Source: Synchiropus splendidus
Lineage: Eukaryota > Chordata > Actinopteri > Syngnathiformes > Callionymidae
Assembly (NCBI RefSeq): GCF_027744825.2
Contig: NC_071347.1
Location: 17,905,001 to 17,969,000, forward strand
DNA: 64,000 bases
Direction: 5' to 3'
The notes beneath the pieces were generated by a model. The model did no database searches. It was not told the DNA's origin and saw only the letters and a list, made by a program, of their open reading frames with translations. A program made the position numbers and the translations under genes. Below are positions 1 to 12,135 of this stretch, piece by piece (the first letter of the stretch is position 1; each line of letters opens with the position of its first letter).

Positions 1-1740
1 ACCCTAACATCTCTGCTCAAATGACGGCCGCTAAAAGCAAACCAGTAGGGAAAATGTTGCTGTATCCACTTAGGAAACAACACGCTATTGGCCAATTCTG
101 CGCTACAGAATGGACCCTTACCATACAGTAAATCCCCAGACCTCACAGTCTGCAGTCGGACACCACCACATGTCTGAGCAGGGAAGAGAAAAGCATCCGG
201 TGGTGGAAAGACACATGGAAGCGATGTGGTAACTGAGAAAGATGTGTGGCACTCTCCACTCTTTTAAGCCTCTTCATCTACAAGTGCTTCTGTTCAACAT
301 TGCAGGCAGCCAAACACGACTGGCAAGACGTTTACAGCTCTGAATCAAAGGGTTGAAGACACGGAAATAAAAAGTCCCGCTTTAAATAATGTTTTTTTTA
401 ATCGGAGGATAGACTTACTGCTCAGGCCAAGATCAGCACTTTTGTTTATTTCCCTGTTTCTTCTCATCTCTGCGTACACTCACACCAAGCGAGTGAGCGA
501 GACGTGTGAAGGGGTGAAGTGAGCAGTAATCCCGTATTTGCTTGATGAACATATTTGTTTACACCAGGGGACCCGCTCTTCACAGTAATTACGCCCCGTA
601 TCTCATCGCTAATTACCACTTATACTACAATCGAGTGAGGAGCCCGCGAGCAACTTTATCTTTGTGCTCTCCATTCATCGTACACAATTCCATTCATACA
701 GTGATACATTGAAAAGACACAACGCCAACATGTGACTCCCAAGTTCTCCGCAGAACTTTCTCTCAGTTACAGCGCTGCAGACTAGCAGCCGCTGCGACGC
801 GCCTCCGGCTGGTCGCTTGTAAGCTTGTTCTCATCCAGAGGTCATTGTGGAGGAGAGCTCGACGGGCCGGCGCCGTCCCCTACTGCGCCTCCAAGACGAG
901 AGCAGGAGCGCTGCTAATCTGAGAGTTGGAAGGATTAGGCTGTTCTGTTATTGTCTGTTTGATGAGGGATTAAATATGGTTAATCCAGACCTTCATATGG
1001 GATTCCTCATTTAAGATAGCAGTCCGGTTCCATCACACAGCTTAACCAGACTGCCTCTCTCTTACGCGCCGTCTTCCCTGGCGCTGTCTCACACCAATCA
1101 ATATTTGCACTCTCCCCATGTGCCGCTGTGTTTACTTCCTGGGCTGCTCCTTTATCCGCGATCGTGATGCTCCCAGATAACATTTTTCAAAATAAAAATA
1201 ATTCAATTATAAACAGGCAAGATGTTCATCAAAGTGCTTTTGGCTTGTAATCTGATTTATTGTCTAAATTAAATGAGGGCAGTTTATTGTTTTGGGTTGC
1301 AAAAAAAAAGCTCTTTAGATTGAATATTTAACAAAGATCAGAAATGTTTGGAAATGACTTGGTGACAAATTTTTAAAAGCCAAGAAAAACAAAAAAATTT
1401 GGAAGAATTTTAGCAAAATCAAGTTACATGCTTTTTATGAGGAAGAAACTCAAGATGTAAATGTGACATCACAGCACAGAACATTATGAATTATTCTGAA
1501 GAATTATATGTTTTTTTTGTTTTAGGGGGTCATTTTATATTCAATATATCTGCGGAGGTGAATTCTCAGCAACTTGGGGCACACACACATATACACACAG
1601 ACAGTGGAATCTCTATCTTCTCCAAAACAAAGGGCTATAAAAAAAACCATAATTCTTAGACAGACTTAAACCCAATAATCATGGTGTGGTTATTTCTAAG
1701 CCAAGCATGTTCTTGTTGACTTGGTCTGTTCTCGTTCACA
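1..1740. other. Gene-free flank, possible regulatory DNA
   Basis: I see no gene. The stretch at about 870-1030 is of mixed composition with several TAAT or ATTA cores and a GGATTA motif, and resembles conserved non-coding DNA. From 1180 it becomes AT-rich with A-runs. A TATA-like ATAAAA lies near 1636, about 290 bp before the Ig-receptor frame, but nothing ties it to that gene. Confidence 0.4.
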
Positions 1741-1926
1741 TAAAGAACCTGTGTCAGCTAATGTGAATTTCCGCTCCTCCACGCTTCACACCTGATCAAT
1801 CTGACAGGAAGTAGTGCGCAGCGCCCTCCTGATCCAGTGGTCGGTTCCTCCTGATGGCGTTGAGATTGTGGTCCAGATGCAGCAGCCAGCATTGAGTCAC
1901 TCACAGACGACAACAATGCTGCACAG

Positions 1927-3225
1927 GTGGTGCTGCTGCTGCTGCTGCTGCTCCTCTCCAACATCCACGCTCAGGTCATCCACAGGGCTGGGACGACTCA
2001 TTACTTCCTGCTGGACAGAACAGCTACCCTTTGCTCAGTGACGCGATGGACCGGCGAGACGACGGAGCTTCTGTGGCTCTCATTAGGTGGCTTTTTTATG
2101 ATGGACTCTCTGAACGTTTCCGACTCGGGTCAGTACCAGGAGCGGTGCGCGACTCAGAGCTCACTGAGCCTCGAGCGGAACTCCACTCTCCTCGTCTGCG
2201 GCGACCAAAAGATGAAGGACCATCCGAGATTGCACCTGAACGTTGGACAGACAGTGGAGCTGACTTGTGATGGTGTAGGACCAAACCAGAGTGTTCAGTG
2301 GGCATATGAGACATACAGAACACAAGAATTGGTTTTAATCGACGAGAAAACACCTTCAGTGCAGAAGCACCAGTTCGTGAAGAACAAGCCTTCTCTTCTG
2401 CTCACAGCTGACAGACCTTCGGCCGACGTCGTCTTCTACTGTCTGGAGAAGCAGCAGCGCAGGTGTGACCTACACAGTCGTTTCTCATTTCAAGTTCCAC
2501 CAGAGTTCATCCTCCGCTCGGTGGGAGAGAGTCTGGAGCTGAACTGTTCCGATGGCACCGTAGACCAAGTACACATGTGGCTGATGGATAATGTTCTGGA
2601 ATATAAGTCCGAGGCTGATAGAATAAGCCACAACTCCGTGCTGACGTTTTCATCACTGACAGTGCGTCACTCAGGCCATTACAGGTGTAATCCCACTGTG
2701 TCTGCTCCTGTGGACTATGTCCTATTCGTGTGCCCTGAGCCTAGGCCTCCTGCTGTGGCGCTCTTCACCGAGGGGGAGGACATCACTCTCCACTGTGGTG
2801 ACTGGAATCTGACCGACTGGGTTCACTGGTTCATGAGGTCCAACAGAACCAACGGACGGGTCTTTAATGTTAGGTATCAACGACCGAACAACATGCATCC
2901 CACTAACACGAGCCTGGTGATCAGGAACGTCTCCCGGCAGGACAGTGGGCAGTTCTGGTGTCTAGCTCAAAAACGCTATGTCTGTGTGTTCAGATCTGAG
3001 ACCCTGGTGATGCTCAGAGAGCCTGAGGTTGAGCACCACCTGCTGAGGTCGGCGCTGCTCGGTGTTGTGTGGGTGACGATGCCGTGTGCTGTTGCGGTTG
3101 TGGTGGTGGTGGTGTGGAGGAGCAGGAGGAGAGAGCCGCTCCCAGCAGCTGTGGAGGAGCTGGAGATGTCTCAGCTGTCTCCGGAATCAGACGTGCAGGG
3201 ACAAACCTCGGAGCTGCCAATATGA
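1927..3225 (+). CDS. Intronless immunoglobulin-superfamily membrane receptor (four Ig-like domains)
   Basis: Probable cell-surface receptor or adhesion protein; ligand unknown. The 432-residue frame opens with a leucine-rich signal peptide (about 1-15). Four Ig-like domains follow, each with a cysteine pair and most with a conserved tryptophan: Cys36-74, 114-172, 207-254 and 290-345, with D-S-G-x-Y/F-x-C type motifs in domains 1, 3 and 4. A hydrophobic helix (about 374-396) with a basic stop-transfer WRSRRR and a roughly 33-residue tail complete it. The tail has no tyrosine, so no ITIM or ITAM. All domains sit in one uninterrupted exon, unusual because such receptors normally use one exon per Ig domain. 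The start is uncertain: the frame begins at a GTG, and no in-frame ATG lies between the TGA at 1861 and 1927. The nearest ATG (1916) is in another frame across the CTG run. An upstream exon, a frameshift or a retrocopy are all possible. Orthology is not recognised. Confidence 0.72.
   Translation: MVLLLLLLLLSNIHAQVIHRAGTTHYFLLDRTATLCSVTRWTGETTELLWLSLGGFFMMDSLNVSDSGQYQERCATQSSLSLERNSTLLVCGDQKMKDHPRLHLNVGQTVELTCDGVGPNQSVQWAYETYRTQELVLIDEKTPSVQKHQFVKNKPSLLLTADRPSADVVFYCLEKQQRRCDLHSRFSFQVPPEFILRSVGESLELNCSDGTVDQVHMWLMDNVLEYKSEADRISHNSVLTFSSLTVRHSGHYRCNPTVSAPVDYVLFVCPEPRPPAVALFTEGEDITLHCGDWNLTDWVHWFMRSNRTNGRVFNVRYQRPNNMHPTNTSLVIRNVSRQDSGQFWCLAQKRYVCVFRSETLVMLREPEVEHHLLRSALLGVVWVTMPCAVAVVVVVVWRSRRREPLPAAVEELEMSQLSPESDVQGQTSELPI
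1932..1955 (+). repeat. CTG trinucleotide run in the signal peptide
   Basis: A run of CTG units encodes the polyleucine core of the Ig-receptor signal peptide. Read from the ATG at 1916 the same bases give polycysteine, so the run separates a good initiation context from the receptor frame. Confidence 0.8.
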
Positions 3226-3281
3226 TGCATGTAAATACCTGTTGACCTTTGACCTCGCTGATGATCAAAGTGTATGGCTTC

Positions 3282-3287
3282 AATAAA
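3282..3287 (+). terminator. AATAAA polyadenylation signal of the Ig-receptor gene
   Basis: The canonical hexamer lies 57 nt after the TGA stop at 3223-3225. No A-tract follows it, so it looks like a working 3' end rather than the tail of a recent retrocopy. Confidence 0.6.
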
Positions 3288-3317
3288 TGTATGATGTGTC
3301 TGAAACACACTCTCTGT

Positions 3318-3437
3318 CTTTGTGACACACACACGCACACACACACACTGCCTTGTGGGGACCAATTCTTGACAAAACGCCATCACTGTAGGGACCTTAT
3401 GCCTTTGTGGGGACCAGTAAATAAAGCCTGAATTTGA
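3318..3437. repeat. CA microsatellite and GTGGGGACC short repeat
   Basis: A (CA)n tract at about 3327-3349 is followed by two spaced copies of TGTGGGGACCA-like sequence at about 3354 and 3403. This CA/GGGGACC pairing occurs repeatedly in fish genomes. Confidence 0.55.
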
Positions 3438-3462
3438 GGATGAAGACTTTAAAATAACAATA

Positions 3463-3537
3463 AGTGAGTGACGTCTCTCCAGAAGTGAAGAGGTGCCCGG
3501 TGCGTGTCCAGCTCTGAATGTGCGCTTCTGTGCAGTT
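3463..3537 (+). mobile_element. 75-bp fragment of the GGTACCAC TIR transposon family
   Basis: Identical by eye over 75 bp to 7646-7720, inside the larger element at 7493-8145. It is an internal fragment without termini, directly followed by degenerate GTTTAGG-type sequence to about 3620. Confidence 0.75.
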
Positions 3538-6500
3538 ATAATAAGGTTTAAGTTTGGTTATGGGTCCTGGTCAAGTTTAGCCAATTGTTGTGGATGGTTA
3601 AGTTTAGGTTGCTACTTATGCTACTGCCACTTTCCATTCTTCATTGATCCAACATCCTTCAACCTTCAATGCATTTATTTACAAAAATGGGGTCAATACA
3701 AGGTCTATTTTTCTAGATTTAAAAAAATATGATTTAAAAAAATCCAGATGAATTTCATGCAGCATGTTTTGTGATGTTTATATTGATGGCTTGTTGAGAA
3801 CGTGACCACACAGCAGTTAAAAAAATAAAATAAACATATCAAAAACAACCGAATCAGCTGGATCGCAAAGGCAGCGCATGCAGATATTAAATATTGACAT
3901 TTCCTTCCTTCCACGTAACAGCCACTGATATATGTAATACCTTCAAATATTCATGATTACAATCTGATTTTCTATAACTTTCTGCATAGCTGGCAAGTCC
4001 CCCGGAGAACACCTGAAAAGGACAATAACAATTCTCTAAGTGCCTTCCTGCTGCATCATCACCGGCCTCGCTGATGCATTCAGTTTTATTGTACTTTTCA
4101 TTCGGTCAATATGAAAAAAAAAAAAAAAAAAAAGTCAGTGGCCTGCCACTTGCCAATACAAAAGCCCGGCAATAAAAGTATATGATGTCATTGATTCGTA
4201 GTGAAAGTAAATTCCAGAGTTTTATGCATCCGAGTCCAACTAAGCCGAGAAACAGATGTAGTTATATTTCATAACTACCTGAAATATGCTTACGGCTGAC
4301 AGGGAAATAAAGTCGCATATGTACATTTAAACAGTTAATAAAACAAAAGCTGTTTAACAATCAAAGCGTGCAGGGAGGCAGCGGAGGGAGAAGGCTGAAA
4401 GTCACTATATCATCCATTTATATCTGCACGGCAGCTTGTAAAAGCTCCGGCATTGTGTTCTCCGTCCCTGACACCAGTCCTTTTCCTCCCCCCACCTCCC
4501 GCTCACTCACCATTTAGAACAGTTGGCATCATTAATGGGAGGGATTGCCTCGGAATTGGCAACAATGAAAAGACTAATTATGAGTGGCAGAGTGCTGGAA
4601 AGAGGGAGAGAGGACGGGAGGGAGGAATTAGAGTGTTTGAATAATTTCACCCCCTGCGGCTGGGATGACAGGAATGTTATTCTGAAGAAGGACCCTGCTG
4701 CTAGAGCTATGAGGCCTTGTAATGCAACCTAAGTGCTTCCTTGTGGTTTCACATGTCTGTGTGTTTGGGTTATTATCGCATCTTCATAAACCGTTTCACC
4801 ACACCCCCTAGATTCAATGAAAATAATGCCGTTTTTGTTAACCGCCGGTCCTCATTAGAGGTGAGTACCTTCCACGGTTGACACCTGGGAATCGACTGTA
4901 CTAATCTTTGTTATATTTTGTGCATCTTTATGAGGTAATGTGTGTTAATATTCTTTAAGAATTAAATCTCAGTCTTTATAAAACCAACATATTTAACTGA
5001 AACAATATATCATGACAACGTCCAACCAGCGCTCTTTGTGAACACGTAATTCCTTTCGGATCTTGCTGACTCACATATGTACTGAAAACTACGAATCACA
5101 CGCAGTAGAATGTTAGTTAAAAGGTTTAGCTGCTAAATGCTAACCTGCTAAACAGTCATATTGACTGGCACCGATGACATTACACAACGGAGTGTCCAGG
5201 TTCAGCTTGAAAAATCGCCTACTTTCCCACTCTCTCACAATCTCCAGGATGCGTCAAATACAGAAACATGTTGCCGTTTGATTCTACATGAATCGGTTCT
5301 CAGTAGTACAGAAGTTGGTACCCAACGCCGGTCCTCATTTTCTTCATTAGCATCTGCTACCTTGTCGAAAACAACACGAACCAGACACAGATTGTTGCTA
5401 TTTAGCCAGTCCTGGAGAAGTTGTTGCACCTGCCTCAGTTGGTGGAGAATAATGTCCCAGACCAGGCACTGGACTGTCGTCGCCTGTGGCTCAAACCCTC
5501 AGGATCCGCTCCAGATATCATCACTTCCAATGGTCATTTGGCAGAAAACTTGGCCTCAAACCTGGTCTGCCAGGGGACAGAGACTCGCCCAAATCTTGAC
5601 TTAGTCAGATCATGATGCCACCATATTGCAACAGGATTCCATCCGTACTATGGATTCTTGAACACCTTGCCTTATTTCAAGGGAGGGCCACTTGGATCGA
5701 CTGCGACTGTCGTGAGGGGGCAAATGTAGGTGGACAGAAAAAAAAAAAAGCCTTTATTACTTTGTTAACATGGACAAAAACAATGTTATTACATGTTAAT
5801 TATTACTTGAAGTTATTTTAATAAAAAAGAATATTTAAATAAAGATATTTTAGGATGTTTTTGTTTGTGGGTTTGCTTATGTTTTCATCAAGGTGAAAAA
5901 GAAACACTTAAAAACCAACCAATGATTCGCTGGATAAAGACGTCCTGAGTAACACTTTAGATTGGGGACCACATATTATATAGTTTATATATTTATTACT
6001 TTTGCTGAATCTTTCTCCATTCTTTCTTTCAAAAAGTTCCATCTTGGTCTGAACAATATTTTGGAGCCCAGTTCACAAATGAAAACCCCTGGCAGGTAGA
6101 GTGAATCTCTAAGCAGGAACTGGATTCTGGACAGGCCTGGTGTGATATAGTGTTTTTCCTTCCCTCAAAAACCCGAGAAACAGTCCGACATGTCAGCATT
6201 GAGGTGTTTGTTTTGTAAGCTTAAACACTCTCCATGTATCACTCCAACTTCGCCATTCTGTGGCGCAGAACTTTAGTCCAACTTTACTCGAATAACAATG
6301 TGAAATGCACTCGGCGAACCAATTCCCCACATCGTGGTGCAATCCGTGGATCATTTGTACCAGACCAGTCAAACACTTTCTGTCTTCCATATTTTGTGAG
6401 AATGTGGTTGTGGTGACAGCTCAGTCGCTCACCTGTCCCCCACAGCGCTATCCAGGGACCCCCTCCCAGTCCCACTCTTTGGGGATGAGGGGAGACACCC

Positions 6501-7149
6501 CAGACACCTCCCGGTACTCCACTCCTGCCTTTGAACACTTCCTCCACTTCAATAGCGACTTGTCTGAAACAGCTCCTGCACTGGGTTTTCCTCACACAGC
6601 CACTTATGAAAAAGAAATCTCTCTTTCCCTCCTTTCTGGCTGCGTCTCACTGCCTCCTCTTTCTCTGCTGGCACTTGTAATTATCTTATGCCTGGGAGAC
6701 AGGTTTTAAGCAGAGGTGTCAGGCCAGGTGCTTCCTGACAGCTCCGGATGATTAGGAGAATTCTGGAGTTCTGTCACCAGTCTCCATGGTGCTCCCCACG
6801 GCGACCACCATGCCTTGTTGTCAGAGTCACAATAGCGACTCTTAATTTGTTGACGGGGGGAAATTCATCAAGGCCTCCGTGCCTGTGCAACCCTAAACAA
6901 CAGGCCCTCCAGGGAGGAGAGAGGAAGCACCGAGGGACCAGGAGCTGGACTACTGATGGAGACAAAACTTCTGCTCAAGTTCTCCTCACTTTGCTCAACA
7001 CATCTAATATTCACTACTACTGTAGTTCACAAGTTAACTCACGGGCCTCTCTCCTTCTCCCTCTCCATCCTTCGGCCTCCTGATGCTGCCTTGCAGTTGT
7101 CTGGAAAATACATAATATAAAAAAGACAAACCCGCAACCAATTTTGAAG
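3538..7149. other. Gene-free interval
   Basis: No gene recognised. It holds an A-run (about 4112-4132) and a mixed-composition block at about 4510-4740 with TAATTA cores that resembles conserved non-coding DNA. Open frames near 5161-5615 and 6305-6709 have no domain similarity I recognise and no splice or start context. Confidence 0.4.

Positions 7150-7182
<33 letters not shown>
7150..7182 (+). repeat. Poly(A) tract, 33 A
   Basis: Uninterrupted run of A. It could be the tail of an old retroposed sequence, but the upstream bases show no recognisable SINE or LINE. Confidence 0.85.
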
Positions 7183-7184
<2 letters not shown>

Positions 7185-7492
7185 ACTTGTGAAACTAGTC
7201 TCAGGGCCCACCTCTTCCAGAACACATGGGTCCGGGGACCATTCAAGGAATAGCGCTGATTCATGACTGTGATATACTGATTTCACTTGTGTTCAATAAC
7301 CACACATGTAAGCAAACCAAAACCTTGTGAAAGGACATGAAACCATGTGATATTTCTCATCGAAAAGCACCAGCCAGCAGCAGAACCAGGTGCAAGTCAT
7401 GTTCATCAAATTTACTTAAGAAAAAAATACACTTGATGCAAACTGTTGAGTAAATTGGACAAACTATGTCAAATAAATAAAATTCAGAAAAA

Positions 7493-8145
7493 AATCTGAA
7501 TGGATTTTTCCCATTATAATGAATGGAGAAAGAACTAATGCGTTCTAAGCCTTAAAATAGTCTTTTGTAGGAGTGAATGTAGAGTGTCTGCTGCAGGTGG
7601 CTGTTCCTCTATGTGTGTGGCCGCTACATGTGGGAGGGGTTGCCGAGTGAGTGACGTCTCTCCAGAAGTGAAGAGGTGCCCGGTGCGTGTCCAGCTCTGA
7701 ATGTGCGCTTCTGTGCAGTTTGGCTGTGACAAAGTCATAAACCAAGTAACACTCTGTCCCAGACTCGCCTCATCCCTGTCCCAGCTCCAGCCCACAACAG
7801 GACATCAAACCCTGGAGTGAGCGCTCCAGCCTCGGAGGTGTGGAGAGCGAGCGCCTCCCCTGTGACACGGTCCAGTGTGGAGACAGGAAAGGTTCTACAC
7901 CTCAATATGAAGAAAAAACAGTCAGTAACTGTAGCTAACAGGACATGTCTGCATACAGAGGCTGCGTTATACACAATAACAAAGCGCATCGTGGGTCAGC
8001 TGATGTTTTTTCCGGGCATTTTTTCGGGGTCGTTCGCGTTCTGGATTTTTGTTCGAAATCGGAAGCAAAAAAAATCCCGAAATTTTAGTTCGAACTCCGA
8101 TTTGTTCGAAGTCCGAGACGTTCGAAAACTGAGGTACCACTGTAC
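7493..8145 (+). mobile_element. Non-autonomous DNA transposon, GGTACCAC TIR family (left end truncated)
   Basis: The left part (7493-7670) matches the reverse complement of 57377-57567, and 7646-7720 is identical to 3463-3537. The right end finishes with GAGGTACCACTGTAC. The reverse-orientation copy at 57377-57610 carries the same terminal sequence at its opposite end, so the family has inverted terminal repeats. No transposase frame is visible. The element is about 650 bp as preserved; the full length is probably a little over 700 bp. Confidence 0.75.
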
Positions 8146-8149
8146 CGGT

Positions 8150-10870
8150 TTAAGTATGAAGGTAAGCGTTAATTTCCCTATTAACTGACGTTAGCGGACA
8201 TACTACACGGCTCTCAGATCAGCCACTAAACAGCAAAGACCGCTAATAATACCAAGAAAAATAAAGAATTATATAATACGTGAAATATTTTGGTCTCAAT
8301 CTTACCTGAAAATGCGCACGTCCCGTATCCTCCGTTTACGCCGGATGTACTGATCTCATCCCAAAACGGAAGTTGCCTGACGTCACGATGGAAAAAAAGT
8401 CTGAGTTGAATATTTACACATGAGGTTAGACATCAGGGTGGAAGTGCTCCAGACATGAGCGAACTCTGCTGCATACAAGTTGTCAAGTTGTTTTTAATGT
8501 TTCATCAGCACCATCTCATTTACTCTCCTTGTTTATCACATTTATCACATTGTGTAATGTTGGAGAGTTTATACGCTATTAATCCTTAGTCCCAATGATA
8601 TAATATGATGAATTTACACTCCATAGTTAAAAGGAAAGTTTGGGGGAAAATTTATTAACTCAACAAATTCAGAAATCGAATGAAACAAGGACGACACTAA
8701 GAAAAGTGAGTCTTATTATGTCAGCTTGATCAGTGAGACAGATTTTCAGAGGAAATATTGTCACTTACCGGAACTCAGCAGGGTGAGAAACACACACACT
8801 GCACACGCACTGGCACAAATGCTTTCCGCCGGCCCAGGGTACCGAAGTGAGCAGGTCTAATTGAGGGGAGATAATGAGTGAGTTTGGGACCCCCCGCTAG
8901 CGCAGCTATAGATGCTCCCTCACCTCGCGTCTCCATTCACCGCTGCAGCCTCGACATGCAAAGCAGCCTCTCACTGCTATTGATTTGACATCATGAATTG
9001 TCTGAAATGATCGATTCAGAAACGTCGGCGTGATGAATTTGTCATGCGGCCGGCGTGTAAGCAGGGAGCCGCTGGAAATCACTGCTCTTCCAAGAGCTTG
9101 TTTTTGACACGCAGGAGGGCGCGGGGGCTCACTTTCACGCGCGAAATGGGGGAAACACAAGTTAAGTGAAAGTGAAGTAAAACGCTGATATCGGCAGAAG
9201 CGGCGTCGTTGTGAGTATTGTTCCTTTGCTTTCTTGCAAATACAGAAAAGAGGAATACTAGAGGGGGATAGGAGCTAATTAAAGCCAAGATCAAAGCCTC
9301 CCTCTAAGTGTTTTTCCTCGACACATCCGGGGAAAATTCCAAACACTGCTTTTATTTTTCTGCCACCTCAGATATTTCATTTTGGGGGGAAAAAAAGGGA
9401 ACTAATACGGCAAAGTTTCTTTGAGTATATATTGTTAGATAATTATTCCATTTGGTGTGTTAACAAGAAGAGCTAACAAACAACGGTGCAAGTCAAACAA
9501 AACCCAAACGTTCCGTAGAACACACACCGCGCAAGATCTGAACTTTCAGCAACCTTATGGCCTTTATAAAAACACATGCGATCCTTGAGATTTATACGCA
9601 AGTCAGTGGGGAAGTGCAGCTAGATGCAGATACGTGAATCAGTTTAAAGTTTTTTTTGAAGAATGAAAAACAATATCCTTGTGCGCTCACATTTAAATAT
9701 TTGAAACAGAATGAGGTCATCTGCACTTAAAAAACAGCTCTAGTTGGCAAGACACTCCCATCTGACATATGCTGTTTATAATAAAGGTGTGCCACTGAAA
9801 GCATGAGGTTTAATTTAAGAAATATAATGTGTGACAAACCCATCTTAGTTGATGCTTAAAAGTATGAGAAATATTTCCAATAATAAGGATTCAATTCAAA
9901 TTGTGTGTTGTGTGTGCAGCGCCTGCAGCACCTCAAGGCCGACACCCCTAACCTACACTGTCACCCTGAATTAGCCGGGTGACACGCAGCGGTGTGAGAG
10001 CAGGCCAGTCCTCTCAGCGTTCAAGGTAAAGCTTCACACACGCCTACAGACCCCTCTCCAGAAACGCATCCCGATTTACTTTACATATGGTACCCGGCGC
10101 CTATAAGCACCTGTGTCCTCGGAGAGTTGTTGTGTTAGCGCAGGTTACTGTCCCAGATCTGGAATATTGATGACTGCTCTTGTATTAGGTAAGAGAGTCT
10201 ATATTTGTTGTATCATATTTTACTCTGACATATTTGCTTTCCTCCCCGTTCATGTTAACGTCTCTGATTCTGTGGGATTTCAAAAAGGTACGCGCCGGCA
10301 AACATTGATGTCATCAGCGCAAAATAGGCAGAAAATTTCGGGGGGTGGAAGGGAGAAGAAACTGCTGGATTTATCACTTTGTGCTGGCGACAACACATTT
10401 GGACCACCTTCCTGATTAGGATTTAATGCAGCGCCTCAAGTTTGTTATATCACAGTTCTGTAGCCCTGCTGCCTGAGATGTTGCTCTCACCCACGTGTTT
10501 CCTATAAAACGAAATACAAGTTTAAAGACAAAAACCTCTGTTTATTATACATCTTTTGGCTGACTCAACTGTTTCCATTTGCTTATCTAAGGCTGAGTTC
10601 CGGCAGCTGAAGTAAAGAGGCCCTTCAGATTTATTTTTATCTCAATGCTCGGGACAAATTTCCACTATAGTTGGAGTTGCATCTGATATAAAATCCTAAT
10701 CCTAAAACCTAAAATGTGTTTAGTTGGAAAATAGCTATATTTCGTGGTATCAAGCAACAACACTACAATTTCAAATTGTTTTAGCAGCGACCACACAAGA
10801 CATTTGAGTTTCAAATATATATTCTTTTCTGGCTTGTAATTTCAAACTTGGTTATCTGCTCAAACTGTAA
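8150..10870. other. Gene-free interval, possible conserved non-coding elements
   Basis: No gene recognised. Mixed-composition blocks at about 8880-9300 and 9990-10440 contain TGATTTGACA, GATCGATT and CATTAA-like motifs and could be regulatory. The rest is AT-rich without clear structure. Confidence 0.35.
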
Positions 10871-11460
10871 CGAGTCAAGAGATGAGGGAGCTAGAGCCAC
10901 GTATAGAGGACGTGGAGACTGGACCCAAACACGAGTGGTGAAAGTCACACTGAGGCAGGAGCGAGTTATAATATTTAATAATTAAACAAACAAGAAAACA
11001 GACAACGGAAAGCGTCACCGAACCGGGAGAAACAGAGCAAACACAGAATGAAAAAAAACAGTAACCAAACTAACAAAGTCCAAACCGAAAGTGTCGCCAA
11101 CCGGGAGTTAAATAAGCTAGCTAGCACACAATACAACAAGCCAAACAGAGAGGGAGAGACACGAGAACCAGCTAGCTAGCATGAGAGACCGAAACAATGA
11201 GAACCGGGAGTTAAATGAGCTAGCTGGCACAAAACACAAGAAGCCGAACAGAGAAGAGCCACGAGAATCGGTAGTTACCACGGGGAAAACAAGGAGTCCA
11301 AAATCCCAGGAAAGGGAAACAACGGGTGAGTCCATGGAACTGGAAGTGACGATCATGGGGAACAGAGAGAAGGTGACGATCTTGCACATGTTGCTGGAGT
11401 CCAGGTGTTTAAGTACTTAGTTGATTAGTCGTGTGCCAAAGGAACAGAGGGAAAAAAGCA
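10870..11460. mobile_element. Interspersed element with about 103-bp internal direct repeats
   Basis: Imperfect repeats start with AACCGGGAG at about 11022, 11099 and 11202. The last two share GGGAGTTAAAT, GCTAGCT and a CACGAGAA ending. A-rich CAAACAAA segments and a GTGTTTAAGTACTTA-like right flank resemble teleost non-autonomous DNA transposons. Ends and target duplication were not resolved. The frames at 11117-11420 lie inside the repeat and are not genes. Confidence 0.55.
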
Positions 11461-11829
11461 AAAGCCAGCTTTATTTAGGGGTTAAATTGAGCCGTCTGTC
11501 TGCTGTATCTCATGTCTCTCAACAGTTGACTTGAACTATGGACACATTTCCTAGATGCTATTGAAGAAATATTAGAAATCACGTGAAGAAATGATCATTT
11601 AGTCACATTCTATTCTGGAAATCATACAAACTGGCAGGTCTTTGTCTTGATGTGTGATGAAAAACCTTCTCACAATTCTCTCTCTGGTTGTTTTTCATTG
11701 CCCTATTGAAGATTTCCCTCATACTTTGACCGCTTTAGAATTTGTTGATGGTCCCTAACTGACTGGGAGACCTGCATGTGCTGATGTGAACCAAGGCAGA
11801 CGACCGCGTCAGAGAACCTGTGAGGACCA

Positions 11830-12135
11830 CTCCATCTAATAAAATGAACCCGGAAACGGAGACTCAGAGTCGACCATTGTCATGATCGAAGGTTCCCTGT
11901 ATTAAGAATAAGTTTAAAACTACGATCGTGAACCGAAGTCCACCACACTCTTCACAACTGTCACACGGCGGTGTCGGCTGTCAAACACCATCCCGTCACG
12001 GTCTCATCATGTTCCCGTGTGCAAGTCCCATGCAGCGAGTGTGCCGTGTGTTTATCGAATTTATCGTGAGATGCAGAATTGTCATCGTGAAGATTGTGTT
12101 GTGTGGTATATCGTGCACAATCGCCCAGCCCTAAC
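11830..12135. mobile_element. Probable hAT-like non-autonomous element end
   Basis: The block ends in ATCGTGCACAATCGCCCAGCCCTAA. Endings of the form ATCG...CAGCCCTA are common at termini of teleost hAT-like elements. The body contains repeated ATCGTGA and TCGTGA motifs. The left end is unclear. Confidence 0.45.

Noticed and set aside
1814..2041. ATG-initiated polycysteine frame at the Ig receptor
   Set aside because: It is the shifted frame across the CTG run and ends after 75 residues without Ig features.
5161..5604. 147-residue plus-strand frame
   Set aside because: No domain, signal peptide or splice context; likely a chance frame or degraded repeat.
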